Shown piece by piece: positions 48,123 through 58,506 of a stretch of DNA of 64,000 nucleotides. The notes beneath the pieces were generated by a model. That model searched no databases. It was not told the DNA's origin and saw only the letters and a list, made by a program, of their open reading frames with translations. The translations under genes were made by a program, and so were the position numbers. The DNA is from Rhizobium sp. Q54 (lineage in GTDB: Bacteria; Pseudomonadota; Alphaproteobacteria; Rhizobiales; Xanthobacteraceae): NCBI GenBank assembly GCA_945907045.1, contig CAMDSH010000008.1, positions 38,582-102,581 on the forward strand. The letters run 5' to 3'. Each line of letters begins with the position of its first letter. Position 1 is the stretch's first letter.

Positions 48123-49553
48123 ATGACCGCCTCCCCCATTCATGCCCGCTTCGACGGGCCGATCGTGATGCTTGGCTTCGGCTCCATCGGCAAAGGCACC
48201 TTGCCGCTGCTGGAAAAGCACATCGCGCACGACGCCAAAAAATTCACCGTCATCGCCCCGGATGACCGCGACCGCAAATTGCTGGACGAGCGCAAGCTCA
48301 AGTTCATGCACCTCGCCATCACCAAGGAAAATTACCGCGACGTGCTCACGCCTCTGCTGAAAGCGGGGCCGGGACGCGGCATGATCGTCAACGTGTCGGT
48401 CGATACCTCCTCGGTCGATCTGATGAACCTGTGCAAGGACCTCGACGCCTTCTACATCGATACGGTCGTCGAGCCGTGGCCCGGTCTCTATACCGATCGC
48501 AGCCGCTCGATCTCCGAGCGCTCCAACTACGCGCTGCGCGAGAGCTTGCTGGAACAGCGCCGCAAGCGCCCCGGCGGCATCACCGCGATCAGTTGCTGCG
48601 GCGCCAACCCCGGCATGGTGTCGTGGATGGCCAAGCAGGCGCTGCTCGATGTTGCGAACGAACTGAAAATCAAGTTCACCGAACCGAAGACGCGCGAGGA
48701 ATGGGCGCGGCTGATGCAGCTCACCGGCGTGAAAGGCATCCACATCGCCGAGCGCGACACCCAGCGCTCGCGCGAGCCCAAGCCCTTCGGCAAGTTCGTC
48801 AACACCTGGTCGGTGGAAGGCTTTGTTTCCGAAGGCATGCAGCCGTCGGAACTTGGCTGGGGCACGCACGAAAAGGCGCTGCCCCCCGGCGGCTTCCGGC
48901 ACGAAACCGGATGCGATGCCGCGATTTATCTCACGCGCCCCGGCGCCGGCACGCGCGTGCGCTCATGGACGCCGACCGCGCAGGCGCAGCACGGCTTTCT
49001 GGTGACGCATAACGAGTCCATCTCGATCGCGGATTACTTCACGCTGCGCGAGAACGGCAAGGCCGTGTACCGGCCGACCTGTCACTACGCCTATCATCCG
49101 TGCAACGACGCGGTGCTCTCCCTGCACGAGATGGCGGGGGCTGCGTGGACGCCGCAGAAGACCTGGCACATTCTCGACGAGCACGACATCGTCGACGGCA
49201 TCGATGAACTCGGCGTGCTGCTCTACGGCCATGCCAAGAACGCCTACTGGTACGGCTCGCAGCTTTCCATCGAGGAGACGCGCAGGATCGCGCCCTACCA
49301 GAACGCCACCGGCTTGCAGGTGACTTCCGCCGTGCTCGCCGGAATCGTGTGGATGCTGGAAAATCCGGAGCGCGGCATCACCGAAGCCGACGAGATGGAT
49401 TTCCGCCGCTGCCTCGAAATCCAGATGCCTTATCTCGGGCCCGTCATCGGCAAGTACACCGACTGGACGCCGCTGGTCGGGCGCGGCGTGCTGTTTCCGG
49501 AATACGTCGACCGCGACGATCCGTGGCAGTTCAAGAACGTGCTGGTGAGCTGA
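48123..49553 (+). CDS. hss: Homospermidine synthase
   Basis: 476 residues from ATG 48123 with GAGGGTG upstream; the upstream open frame overlapping uup is not coding. The N-terminal Rossmann motif IVMLGFGSIGKGTLPLLEKH and segments SCCGANPGMVSWMAKQALL, ERDTQRSREPKPFGKFVNTW and PTCHYAYHPCNDAVLSLHEM match bacterial homospermidine synthase, which makes sym-homospermidine from two putrescines using NAD as prosthetic group. Homospermidine is a main polyamine in many alphaproteobacteria. Single gene, no decarboxylase nearby. Confidence 0.93.
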   Translation: MTASPIHARFDGPIVMLGFGSIGKGTLPLLEKHIAHDAKKFTVIAPDDRDRKLLDERKLKFMHLAITKENYRDVLTPLLKAGPGRGMIVNVSVDTSSVDLMNLCKDLDAFYIDTVVEPWPGLYTDRSRSISERSNYALRESLLEQRRKRPGGITAISCCGANPGMVSWMAKQALLDVANELKIKFTEPKTREEWARLMQLTGVKGIHIAERDTQRSREPKPFGKFVNTWSVEGFVSEGMQPSELGWGTHEKALPPGGFRHETGCDAAIYLTRPGAGTRVRSWTPTAQAQHGFLVTHNESISIADYFTLRENGKAVYRPTCHYAYHPCNDAVLSLHEMAGAAWTPQKTWHILDEHDIVDGIDELGVLLYGHAKNAYWYGSQLSIEETRRIAPYQNATGLQVTSAVLAGIVWMLENPERGITEADEMDFRRCLEIQMPYLGPVIGKYTDWTPLVGRGVLFPEYVDRDDPWQFKNVLVS

Positions 49554-49559
49554 TCCCGG

Positions 49560-50317
49560 TCAGCTTTTCAGCCGGTAGCCGGTTTTGAAAATCCACCACA
49601 CGATCGCCATGCAGGCGGCCAGAAACATCAGCGCCATCGCGACGCTGATGCCGACGCTCACGTCCGCGATCTCGTAAAAACTCCAGCGGAATCCGCTGAT
49701 GAGATAAACGACCGGATTGAACAGCGTGACCGTCTGCCAAAATGGCGGCAGCATGTCGATGGAATAGAAACTGCCGCCGAGAAACGTGAGCGGCGTGATG
49801 ATAAGCAGCGGCACGAGCTGCAATTTCTCAAAACCGTCGGCCCAGATGCCGATGATGAAGCCGAACAGGCTGAACGTCACCGCCGTGAGCACGAGGAACG
49901 CCATCATCCAGACCGGGTGTGCGATTTTCAACGGCACGAACAGGCCAGCGGTTGCAAGAATAATGACGCCGAGGATGATCGACTTCGACGCGGCGGCGCC
50001 GACGTAACCGAGCGCGATTTCGAGATACGATACCGGCGCGGACAAAAGCTCGTAGATCGTGCCGACGAATTTAGGGAAATAGATGCCGAACGAGGCGTTG
50101 GCGATGCTCTGCGTGAGCAGCGAGAGCATGATCAGACCCGGCACGATGAACGCCCCGTAGCTCACGCCCTCGACTTCGGTAATGCGCGAGCCGATGGCCG
50201 CGCCGAACACGACGAAATACAGCGATGTCGAAATCACCGGCGAGACGATGCTTTGCAGCAGCGTGCGCCAGGTGCGCGCCATTTCGAACTTGTAGATCGC
50301 GCGTACCGCCCGCCAGT

Positions 50318-50321
<4 letters not shown>
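49560..50321 (-). CDS. ABC-2 type transporter permease (YadH-like)
   Basis: 253 residues with six helices; the N-terminal amphipathic segment [20 protein letters not shown] and the conserved EFPK-type loop around [31 protein letters not shown] are typical ABC-2 permease features. It forms the membrane part of an exporter with the ATPase encoded just upstream, overlapping it by four bases (ATGA). The cargo is not known for the E. coli YadGH homologue either. Confidence 0.9.
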
Positions 50322-51238
<917 letters not shown>

Positions 51239-51420
51239 GGGGCGTCGATAGTGGGGCGTCGATGGTTAAGACAAAGCGTCGCGGGAATAGAAAGCGAACG
51301 GCGGGGTATCGCATTGTGGGCCGCACGATGCGCCCGTTGACCACATAAGAAGCCGCGAGCTACCTAGCAAGAAGCGGCGTGCGACGTAATAGTCCTAACG
51401 AACACTCCCGGAGCGATGAA

Positions 51421-52245
51421 ATGGAAGCCTACCTCTGCCCCTCTTGCGGCATGCAATACGCGCCGGGCGCAGCGCCGCCGGCCAAATGCGTCGTATGCAG
51501 CGAGGAGCGGCAATATATCGCCGTGGGCGGGCAGAAGTGGACGACGCTCAAGGCCGAAGTGCCAAGGCACTTCAACATGTTCCGCGAATACGAGCCCGGC
51601 ATCATCGGCATCGGCACGCAGCCGGCGCTTGGCATCGGCCAGCGCGCGCTTCTCATCTGCACGCCGCACGGGAACATCTTGTGGGACTGCATCGCGATGC
51701 TCGATCCCGCCACGATCACGCTGATCAAGGGCCTCGGCGGATTGCAGGCGATCGCGATTTCGCATCCGCATTTTTACACGACGATGGTGGAATGGAGCCA
51801 GGCCTTCGGCGGCACGCCGATTCATCTGCATGCTGACGACAAGGAATGGATCATGCGGCCGGATCCCGCGATCAGGCTGTGGAGCGGCGAGACGTTCAAG
51901 CTGATGCCGGACGTGACGCTGATCCGCGCGCACGGCCACTTCAAGGGCGGCAACATGCTGCATTGGGCCAAGGGCGCCGGCGGGCGCGGCGTGCTCGGCG
52001 CGTCCGACATCGCGACGGTGACGATGGACCGCAAGCACTTCAGCTTCATGCGCAGCTATCCGAACGTCATCCCGCTCTCGGCGAAGAACGTGCGCGAAAT
52101 CGTCGCCGCGCTGGCGCCGTTCGAATTCGACACCGCCTATGGGCATTTCTTTCACAACAACATCGCGACCGGTGCAAAGGCGGCGCTGGAATATTCCGCC
52201 AAGCGATACATCGATGCGCTCGGCGGCGCGTATGACGAGAAGTGA
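51421..52245 (+). CDS. Zinc-ribbon MBL-fold-like protein with degenerate metal motif
   Basis: 274 residues from ATG 51421 (GGAG upstream). A rubredoxin-like N-terminal ribbon (CPSC at 6-9, CVVC at 23-26) precedes a metallo-beta-lactamase-like domain: ISHPHFYTTM (His115, His117), AHGHFKGG (His171/173), GASDIATV (Asp196) and YGHFFHNN (His242). The canonical HxHxDH is here HPHFYT, so the Asp-His pair of the second metal site is missing. Hydrolase activity is uncertain. Divergent from the ABC exporter. Confidence 0.8.
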   Translation: MEAYLCPSCGMQYAPGAAPPAKCVVCSEERQYIAVGGQKWTTLKAEVPRHFNMFREYEPGIIGIGTQPALGIGQRALLICTPHGNILWDCIAMLDPATITLIKGLGGLQAIAISHPHFYTTMVEWSQAFGGTPIHLHADDKEWIMRPDPAIRLWSGETFKLMPDVTLIRAHGHFKGGNMLHWAKGAGGRGVLGASDIATVTMDRKHFSFMRSYPNVIPLSAKNVREIVAALAPFEFDTAYGHFFHNNIATGAKAALEYSAKRYIDALGGAYDEK

Positions 52246-52259
52246 GGGTTGTAGGGCGG

Positions 52260-52748
52260 CTACTTCCCGCTCTTTACCTTGGCCCCCTTCGGCACCCTGC
52301 CCGGCCAGCTCACAATGTGATCTTCCAGGTCCTTGTCCGGCACGTCGACTTCGCTCGAAATTTTGCGGTCGCGCAACGACACGCCCGCGATGTGCACAGT
52401 CTCCGGGTCGCCCGAAACCAGCGGATGCCACCACATCAAATCCTTGTCCTCGGCGATCAGGCGGTAGGCGCAGGTCGGCGGCAGCCAAGCGGTATCGCGC
52501 ACGGTTTCCGGCGTTAAGATTACGCAGTCCTCGACCAGCGCGCTGCGGTTCTTGTAGTCCTTGCAGCGGCAGGCGGTGCCGTCGAGCAGCTTGCAGGCAA
52601 CGTCCGTGAAGTAGATTCGTAGCGTCTCTTCTTCCTCCAGCTTGTTCAGGCAGCAGCGGGCGCAGCCGTCGCACAGGCTCTCCCATTCCGATTTCGTCAT
52701 TTGTTCCAATGACTTGGTCTGCCAGAACGGGGCCTCGTCGTCGGCCAT
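52260..52748 (-). CDS. YcgN-family cysteine-cluster protein (UPF0260)
   Basis: 162 residues from ATG 52748, with GAGGAG upstream; a longer frame is open but unsupported. Cysteines in [35 protein letters not shown] and PTCAYR are the UPF0260 pattern, with [14 protein letters not shown] near the C-terminus. The cluster suggests Fe or Zn binding. Convergent with the MBL-like gene, divergent from PBP1A. Function not established. Confidence 0.92.
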   Translation of the reverse strand: MADDEAPFWQTKSLEQMTKSEWESLCDGCARCCLNKLEEEETLRIYFTDVACKLLDGTACRCKDYKNRSALVEDCVILTPETVRDTAWLPPTCAYRLIAEDKDLMWWHPLVSGDPETVHIAGVSLRDRKISSEVDVPDKDLEDHIVSWPGRVPKGAKVKSGK

Positions 52749-52923
52749 CAAGGCGCTCCTCGCGTGGGGGCGAAATTTACCGCTAAAGTTCGGAAACCAA
52801 AGCGGGTTTATCCTCATTTACACCCAAATTCCGTTCACCTTGTGGCCTAAGCGGCATTGTCCAGCGATGGCCCCGGGCGGCCGGATCGGGTAAAATCGCT
52901 TTCATCACAACAGCGAGCAGCCT

Positions 52924-55197
52924 TTGCCTTTGCGCGACCTCCTTCCCGAAGACTGGAAGCCCAGTCTCAAGCGCTGGTTCCTGGACCTCGACTCGCTTGT
53001 CGACTCCACCATCTTCCAGAGCGCTGCCTGGACGCGCGAATTGTATGAGCGCTTCACCGGCTTCATGGATCATTTCCATGTCGCGGGCTGGAAGCGCTGG
53101 GCCAACGAATTCCTCTCCGAATGCGCCACGCTCGGCACCGGCGGCCTGCTGCTGATGCTGGCGCTCGCGGTGCCTGCGTTCCGCGAAACCTCGGACGAAG
53201 ACTGGCTGAAGAAATCCGAACTCGCGGTGACGTTCCTCGACCGCTACGGCAACGAAGTCGGATCGCGCGGCATCAAGCACAACGATTCCATTCCGCTCGA
53301 CGAATTCCCCGATCATCTGATCAAGGCGACGCTGGCGACCGAGGACAGGCGCTTCTACGAGCATTTCGGCATCGATCCCGGCGGCACGCTGCGCGCGCTG
53401 GTGAGCAACGCGCGCGCCGGCGGCGTGGTGCAGGGCGGCTCCTCGATCTCGCAGCAGCTGGCGAAGAATTTGTTCCTCAACAACGAGCGCACCATCGAGC
53501 GCAAGGTGAAGGAAGCCTTCCTCGCGCTGTGGCTGGAAGTGCGCCTGACCAAGAACGAAATTCTCAAGCTCTATCTCGACCGCGCTTATCTCGGCGGCGG
53601 CGCATTCGGCGTCGACGCGGCCTCGCAGTATTATTTCAACAAGTCCGCGCGCGACGTCACGCTCTCGGAAGCCGCCATGCTCGCCGGCCTGTTCAAGGCG
53701 CCGAGCAAGTATGCCCCGCACGTCAACTTGCCGGCCGCGCGCGCCCGCGCCAACGTCGTGCTCGACAACCTGGTCGAAGCCGGCTTCATGACCGAGGGCC
53801 AGGTGTTCGGCGCCCGCCGCAACCCCGCCACCGCCGTCGATCGCCGCGACGAACGCGCGCCGAATTATTATCTCGACTGGGCATTCGACGAGATGAAGAA
53901 GCTCGTCGACACCTTCCCGAAGTCGATGACCGAACGCGTCTTCATCGTGCGCACGGCGCTCGATGTCGGCCTGCAGAAGGAAGCCGAAACCGCGCTGGAA
54001 GGTTCGCTCCGGCAGTACGGCGCGGATTACAAAGTACGCCAGGGCGGCACGGTGATCATGGACATCGACGGCGCGGTGCGCGCGATGGTCGGCGGGCGCG
54101 ATTACGGCGCCAGCCAGTTCAACCGCGCAACCGACGCGCTGCGCCAGCCCGGCTCCTCGTTCAAGCCTTACGTCTACGCCACCGCGCTCGCCAACGGCTT
54201 CAAGCCCTCGTCCGTGGTGGTCGATGCGCCGATCTGCCTGGGGAGCTGGTGCCCGCAGAACTACGGACGCTCTTACTCGGGCGCGGTCACGCTGCTCACC
54301 GCGATCACGCATTCGATCAACACCATTCCGGTGCGCCTCTCTGTCGCGCTCGGCAACGGCGACGCCAAGCTCGGCCGCGCCAAGATCATCCAGACCGCGC
54401 GGCGAATGGGCCTTCGCACGCCGCTGCCCGATTCCTCCTCGCTTCCCATTGGCGCCGCGGAAGTCACCATCCTCGATCACGTCGGCGGCTACACGGCATT
54501 CCCCAATCTCGGCAAGGCGAGCACGCCGCACGCGTTGCTTGAAGTTCGCACCGGCACAGGCGAGCTGATCTGGCGCTTCGACCGCGACGGCAAGAAGCCC
54601 GAGCAGGTGCTGCCCGTGCAGGTCGCGCTCGACATGAACATGATGCTCAACAGCGCGGTGGAAAACGGCACCGGCCGGCGCGCGCGTCTCGACAACATTC
54701 AGGTCGCCGGCAAAACCGGCACCACCAACGGCTATCGCGACGCGTGGTTCGTCGGCTTCACCGGCAACTATGTCGGCGGCGTCTGGTTCGGCAACGACGA
54801 CTACGCCCCGATGAACCGCATGACCGGCGGCTCGCTCCCCGCCATGACCTGGCAGAAGATCATGAGTTACGCGCACCAGGGCATCGAACTCAAAAGCATC
54901 CCCGGCGTAGCCCCGGCGCCGAAACGCGAGCAGCCGGTGGTGGCGGATGCCGCCGCGGCGGCGGCAAAGAAACCGGGCGAAGCGGCCCCCCCGCCGCGCC
55001 CGACGCTGCTGACGAAACGGGGCGCGGATGCGCTGGTTCGCGTCGAGCGGCTGATGGATGACGCGGCGCGCGCAATGCCGGTCATCAACCCGAGCGTTTC
55101 GAGGAACGACACCCAGCGCGGCGCGGCGCTCGATCGCCCGGCAACCCTCGTTTCCGCCGCCAAACGCAACAGCGGCGAAACCATCGGCGGAAACTGA
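52924..55197 (+). CDS. Bifunctional penicillin-binding protein 1A
   Basis: 757 residues; the start is a TTG at 52924 because a stop lies in frame just upstream and the N-terminus LRDLLPEDWKPSLKRWFLDL is conserved in kin. One membrane helix (about 70-90, GTGGLLLMLALAVPAF). Glycosyltransferase domain: Glu140 in ATEDRRFYEHFGIDP, GGSSISQQLAKNLFL, KNEILKLYLDRAYLGGGAFG. Transpeptidase: Ser411 in SSFK, SIN, and KTGTT (Lys597). The Pro/Ala-rich tail ends the protein. It polymerises and cross-links peptidoglycan in the periplasm. The DUF1214 gene begins 61 bp downstream. Confidence 0.93.
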   Translation: MPLRDLLPEDWKPSLKRWFLDLDSLVDSTIFQSAAWTRELYERFTGFMDHFHVAGWKRWANEFLSECATLGTGGLLLMLALAVPAFRETSDEDWLKKSELAVTFLDRYGNEVGSRGIKHNDSIPLDEFPDHLIKATLATEDRRFYEHFGIDPGGTLRALVSNARAGGVVQGGSSISQQLAKNLFLNNERTIERKVKEAFLALWLEVRLTKNEILKLYLDRAYLGGGAFGVDAASQYYFNKSARDVTLSEAAMLAGLFKAPSKYAPHVNLPAARARANVVLDNLVEAGFMTEGQVFGARRNPATAVDRRDERAPNYYLDWAFDEMKKLVDTFPKSMTERVFIVRTALDVGLQKEAETALEGSLRQYGADYKVRQGGTVIMDIDGAVRAMVGGRDYGASQFNRATDALRQPGSSFKPYVYATALANGFKPSSVVVDAPICLGSWCPQNYGRSYSGAVTLLTAITHSINTIPVRLSVALGNGDAKLGRAKIIQTARRMGLRTPLPDSSSLPIGAAEVTILDHVGGYTAFPNLGKASTPHALLEVRTGTGELIWRFDRDGKKPEQVLPVQVALDMNMMLNSAVENGTGRRARLDNIQVAGKTGTTNGYRDAWFVGFTGNYVGGVWFGNDDYAPMNRMTGGSLPAMTWQKIMSYAHQGIELKSIPGVAPAPKREQPVVADAAAAAAKKPGEAAPPPRPTLLTKRGADALVRVERLMDDAARAMPVINPSVSRNDTQRGAALDRPATLVSAAKRNSGETIGGN

Positions 55198-55258
55198 TTA
55201 GCGGAATCGCCGGCGCGACGTTAGTCTCCACCCAAATCCATACTCGATCGGGTCGAAT

Positions 55259-55837
55259 GTGCGGTTGCTCATCGGATCGCTTTTCTACTTCGCCATCGCA
55301 ACTTTGGTCGGGCTCGGCGCCACCTATGTTGCGCTGACGCGCGGCGCTGCATTCGGCGCGCTCACCATCGGCGCCTGGACGGCGTGGCCTAAAACCGGCA
55401 CCTCCGGCGCCGATCCTTATGCGCGCGCGACCATCGCGCGCACCGGGCAATTGCCCATCGGCCTTGGCGACGGCGTCTCGTTCTCCGCGCAACGCGACGA
55501 CGCAGGCCGCTTTTTCGACGGCCGCTGCGAAACCATATTGAGCGGCATCACGCCGCCTGCGCGCTTCTGGACCATCACGCTCTACAACGCCGAAGGCCAG
55601 CTGGTCGCCAATTCGGTCAACCGTTACGGCTTCACCAGTCAGGAAATCATCCGCCGCACCGACGGCAGTTTCGAGATTTTGGTCGCACCGCGCGCCAGCA
55701 CCGGCAACTGGCTGCCCACTGGCGGCGTCGACCGCTACGTGCTGGTGCTGCGCCTTTACGACACCGCCGTTGGCGTCGCCACCCGCGCGGGGCGCGAAGC
55801 GCCGATGCCTTCCATCAAGATGGGGGGCTGTCCATGA
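55259..55837 (+). CDS. DUF1214 domain membrane-anchored protein
   Basis: 192 residues, GTG start. One N-terminal helix (MRLLIGSLFYFAIATLVGLG) then a periplasmic DUF1214 domain with PPARFWTITLYNAEGQLVAN, NRYGFTSQEI and VLVLRLYDTAV. The gene overlaps the following DUF1254-type gene by four bases; the two halves exist as one protein in other bacteria. Function unknown, envelope-located. Confidence 0.88.
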   Translation: MRLLIGSLFYFAIATLVGLGATYVALTRGAAFGALTIGAWTAWPKTGTSGADPYARATIARTGQLPIGLGDGVSFSAQRDDAGRFFDGRCETILSGITPPARFWTITLYNAEGQLVANSVNRYGFTSQEIIRRTDGSFEILVAPRASTGNWLPTGGVDRYVLVLRLYDTAVGVATRAGREAPMPSIKMGGCP

Positions 55838-56385
55838 TGCGCTGGATGTTGCTGCTGCTCGGCGGCGCGCTGCTCGGCGGCATCGTGCATCTTGCCACCA
55901 TCATGCTGGTGCCGCGCACCGCGACGCAGGACGCCTATTCGCGCCTGGAGCCGACCGCGGCGGTCAACACCATCACGGCGCTGGCGCCGCCGAAACCCGA
56001 AGGCTCATCGACATCGTTCATGGACCCCGCCTTCGCCACCGCGGTGTGCCGTTACGATTTGTCCAGCGGTTCGCTCAAACTGAGCGTGCCGGTGAGTCAG
56101 GCCTATACGTCGGTGACGTTCTACACGCGCTATGGCGTCGCCTATTATGCCATCAACGACCGCGCCGCCGGCCGCCGCGTCATCGAGCTCGATCTGATGA
56201 CACTGGAGCAGCACGCGCAACTGCCTGAGGAAGAGGACGTGACCGCCGCCGACAGGCTGATCGTGGATTCGCCGACCGTCACCGGCCTGATCGCGATCCG
56301 CGCGCTCGCGCCGGAGCCGGGCCTGATGCCGATGGCGCGCGCAGCGCTCGCTGCCGCGAAATGCGCGCGGCAAGATCCCAAATAA
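55834..56385 (+). CDS. DUF1254-type membrane-anchored protein
   Basis: 183 residues, ATG 55834 inside the end of the DUF1214 gene (ATGA overlap). N-terminal helix (MLLLLGGALLGGIVHLATIM), then FMDPAFATAVCRYDLSSGSL, SVTFYTRYGVAYYAINDRA. It belongs to the DUF1254-like partner family of DUF1214. The pair lies downstream of the PBP1A gene and may act with it in the envelope; that is inference. Confidence 0.82.
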   Translation: MMRWMLLLLGGALLGGIVHLATIMLVPRTATQDAYSRLEPTAAVNTITALAPPKPEGSSTSFMDPAFATAVCRYDLSSGSLKLSVPVSQAYTSVTFYTRYGVAYYAINDRAAGRRVIELDLMTLEQHAQLPEEEDVTAADRLIVDSPTVTGLIAIRALAPEPGLMPMARAALAAAKCARQDPK

Positions 56386-56396
56386 GATTTCGCCGG

Positions 56397-57161
56397 TTAA
56401 AGCGAGGAAGAAGCCGTCCGCATGCCACGGTTTGGGAGGCCGCGCTGGGTTTCGGCGATTCGCGCCATCATCATATTGAGCGCGCGTTCGGCATCCACCG
56501 CCATCGGCGACGGCGTCATGATCACCAGCCGCTCAAGCGCGAAACGATAGGACGCAGCGCGCCGGTTGAGCGAGGCGCTCACCATGCCGACGATCAGCGT
56601 ATTCTCGCGCACGCGGCGGCGGACGTTGATGCGCTCCATGTCGCTGGTGCCGACGAAAGCGAGCGCCTGCTGGCGTTTCTTGTCGGTGTCCAGCACGCGC
56701 CAGCTATTGCTGAAGAACGGGCCGACCCGCTCGGTGTCGTTGTTGATGTCGTCGATCAGCTGCGCATAACGCGCGCTCGCCGAGCGGTAGCGCGAGGAGA
56801 GCAACTGCGATGCATAAGCGGTGCGGTCGGGCAGCGCGCGGTGCGCCGAGCCGATGAAGCCGTTTTCGCCCAGCAGGCTGTACCATCGCTGGCGGTCGTA
56901 GGGCGGCTCGATCAGCGGATATGCCAGATCGCGCATTTGCCGCTCGTCGTCGGTCAGTTCGTAATGCGATGGCGTCGTCTGCTTGCCGGCGATGGCGTCG
57001 AGCCCGACCCAGTCGTGGATATTGTCGCGCACCAGAGAGGGTTTTATTTCGCCAAAATCGCCGCTGGTGGCGCACCCGGCAAGCAGCAACAACGAAACAA
57101 CCGCCAACATGCTCCAGCGCCAGTGCGGGGCGTGTGCGGGCGGCTGCGTCTGTGAATTCAT
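56397..57161 (-). CDS. Putative lipoprotein, uncharacterised
   Basis: 254 residues from ATG 57161. Signal peptide with lipobox (SMLAVVSLLLLAGCATSGDF, Cys30). The mature part is helical and soluble: ELTDDERQMRDLAYPLIEPP, DDINNDTERVGPFFSNSWRV, ENTLIVGMVSASLNRRAASY. I do not recognise a named domain; similar proteins occur in Bradyrhizobium relatives. Convergent with the DUF1254 gene. Confidence 0.8.
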   Translation of the reverse strand: MNSQTQPPAHAPHWRWSMLAVVSLLLLAGCATSGDFGEIKPSLVRDNIHDWVGLDAIAGKQTTPSHYELTDDERQMRDLAYPLIEPPYDRQRWYSLLGENGFIGSAHRALPDRTAYASQLLSSRYRSASARYAQLIDDINNDTERVGPFFSNSWRVLDTDKKRQQALAFVGTSDMERINVRRRVRENTLIVGMVSASLNRRAASYRFALERLVIMTPSPMAVDAERALNMMMARIAETQRGLPNRGMRTASSSL

Positions 57162-57183
57162 CGATGGCGTTTGCGGAAAAATC

Positions 57184-57381
57184 TCAGCGGGAAACGCGGC
57201 GGCGGCGGCGGCGGCCGGAACTGTTGCCGGTATCGGGCTCCGAACTGGAAGGCCCGTCGGGGCCGCGCTCGATGCGAACCACCGGCAGGATAATGACCGT
57301 CGCGGGCTCCGAGTTCGCATCGACATACCTGCCGACGCGGGCGAAGCTCGCATCATCGGGAAACCGGATTACCTCACCCAT
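57184..57381 (-). CDS. 65-residue conserved hypothetical protein with Arg-rich tail
   Basis: ATG 57381 with GAGGGG upstream. It begins MGEVIRFPDDASFARVGRYV and ends with a run of arginines (GRRRRRRVSR), suggesting nucleic acid or membrane contact. No signal peptide. Located 22 bp upstream of the lipoprotein gene on the same strand. Confidence 0.65.
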   Translation of the reverse strand: MGEVIRFPDDASFARVGRYVDANSEPATVIILPVVRIERGPDGPSSSEPDTGNSSGRRRRRRVSR

Positions 57382-57466
57382 TGCAATCCCCTCTTTCCAA
57401 TCCCGCCCCGGGTCTCTTGCCCGGCCTGCCGGATCGGCGTCTGGGAGCATTAAGAAGCCCGCAAGG

Positions 57467-57482
57467 TTAACGGTTCGCTAAC
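57467..57482. promoter_or_regulatory. CtrA-like binding motif
   Basis: TTAA at 57467-57470, seven bases, then CTAAC at 57478-57482: one mismatch from the CtrA consensus TTAA-N7-TTAAC. It lies between the divergent 65-residue protein gene and the DUF2336 gene, 62 bp before the latter's start. Confidence 0.4.
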
Positions 57483-57544
57483 GCCGTCCGACTATCGTTG
57501 CTGCATCCGTTGTTCTTTTCCGTAGTCCCAGTGGCGTTGCGAGC

Positions 57545-58489
57545 ATGACGAAGTCCCCCGCGAATCCCCATCTTGAAGGCCTGGTCGATCTGGCGTGCCG
57601 CGATGGCGTCGACATCCGCCCCACCCTGCTGCGCGTCCTCACCGATCTCTACGTCCAGAAACCCACCCATACCGACGAGGAAGAAGCGCAGTACGTCGAA
57701 CTGGCGCAGCGGTTGCTCGACACCGTGGATGCGCCGACGCGCGCCGCGGTCGAGGCCCGGCTTGCCGCCTATCCGAATACGCCGCGCGGTCTCGTCGGCC
57801 TGAACACGCCCGCGCCAGTGATGAGCGAGCCGGTGGAAGTGGAGCCTGCATCCCTTGCTGCTTATGTTCCCGCGAAAACCTATGCGCCGGTTGGCCCGGT
57901 CGCGCCCGGCTTCGCCGCCGCGTCCGAACTGTCCGATCTGTTTTTCGCGGCCACCACCGTTGAACGCCGGCTGATCCTCACCAATCTCGATTTCGTAACT
58001 CCCGCGGCTCAGCCCGGCACGGCGGCGAACAACGCCGAGGCGTTGCGGCAACTGGAAAACGCTGCGCTCTCGCACAACACAAATGCCTTCGCGCAGGCGC
58101 TGGAGAAATGTCTCGGCATCAATCGCGCGCTCGCAAAGCGCATCGCCGAAGACCGCACCGGCGAGCCGATCGTGGTAGCCGCCAAGGCGCTCGCCATGCC
58201 CGCCGCCGTCGTGCAGCGGATATTGCTGTTCATCAACCCGTCTGTCGGGCAATCGGTGCAGCGGGTTTACGATCTTGCATTGCTCTACGACGAGATTACG
58301 CCGCAAGCGGCGCAGCGAATGGTTTCGATCTGGCGTCAGGCGGAGCCGAAAGCGCGCGGCACGCATCAGCCGGTCTATCACGACGACGAGCGCGCGCGTG
58401 CGCGCCGCGTTGCGAGCCCGGCGCAATATCACTTCGACGACCGCTCGTTCGAGGAAATGCCGCCGCCGTTCAAGATCGGCGCGCGCTAG
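57545..58489 (+). CDS. DUF2336 domain protein
   Basis: 314 residues, ATG 57545. All-helical: LEGLVDLACRDGVDIRPTLL at the N-terminus, a Pro-rich hinge near 85-120, then VVQRILLFINPSVGQSVQRV and LYDEITPQAAQRMVSIWRQA. The DUF2336 family is restricted mainly to alphaproteobacteria; no activity is known. No membrane helix. A CtrA-like motif lies upstream. Confidence 0.85.
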   Translation: MTKSPANPHLEGLVDLACRDGVDIRPTLLRVLTDLYVQKPTHTDEEEAQYVELAQRLLDTVDAPTRAAVEARLAAYPNTPRGLVGLNTPAPVMSEPVEVEPASLAAYVPAKTYAPVGPVAPGFAAASELSDLFFAATTVERRLILTNLDFVTPAAQPGTAANNAEALRQLENAALSHNTNAFAQALEKCLGINRALAKRIAEDRTGEPIVVAAKALAMPAAVVQRILLFINPSVGQSVQRVYDLALLYDEITPQAAQRMVSIWRQAEPKARGTHQPVYHDDERARARRVASPAQYHFDDRSFEEMPPPFKIGAR

Positions 58490-58506
58490 GTCTCAGGCGA
58501 CAAGCT

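Noticed and set aside
52783..54876. Long open frame (697 codons) on the minus strand
   Set aside because: It is antisense to the PBP1A gene, has a skewed Arg/His/Ala composition and no motif; high GC leaves long shadow frames.
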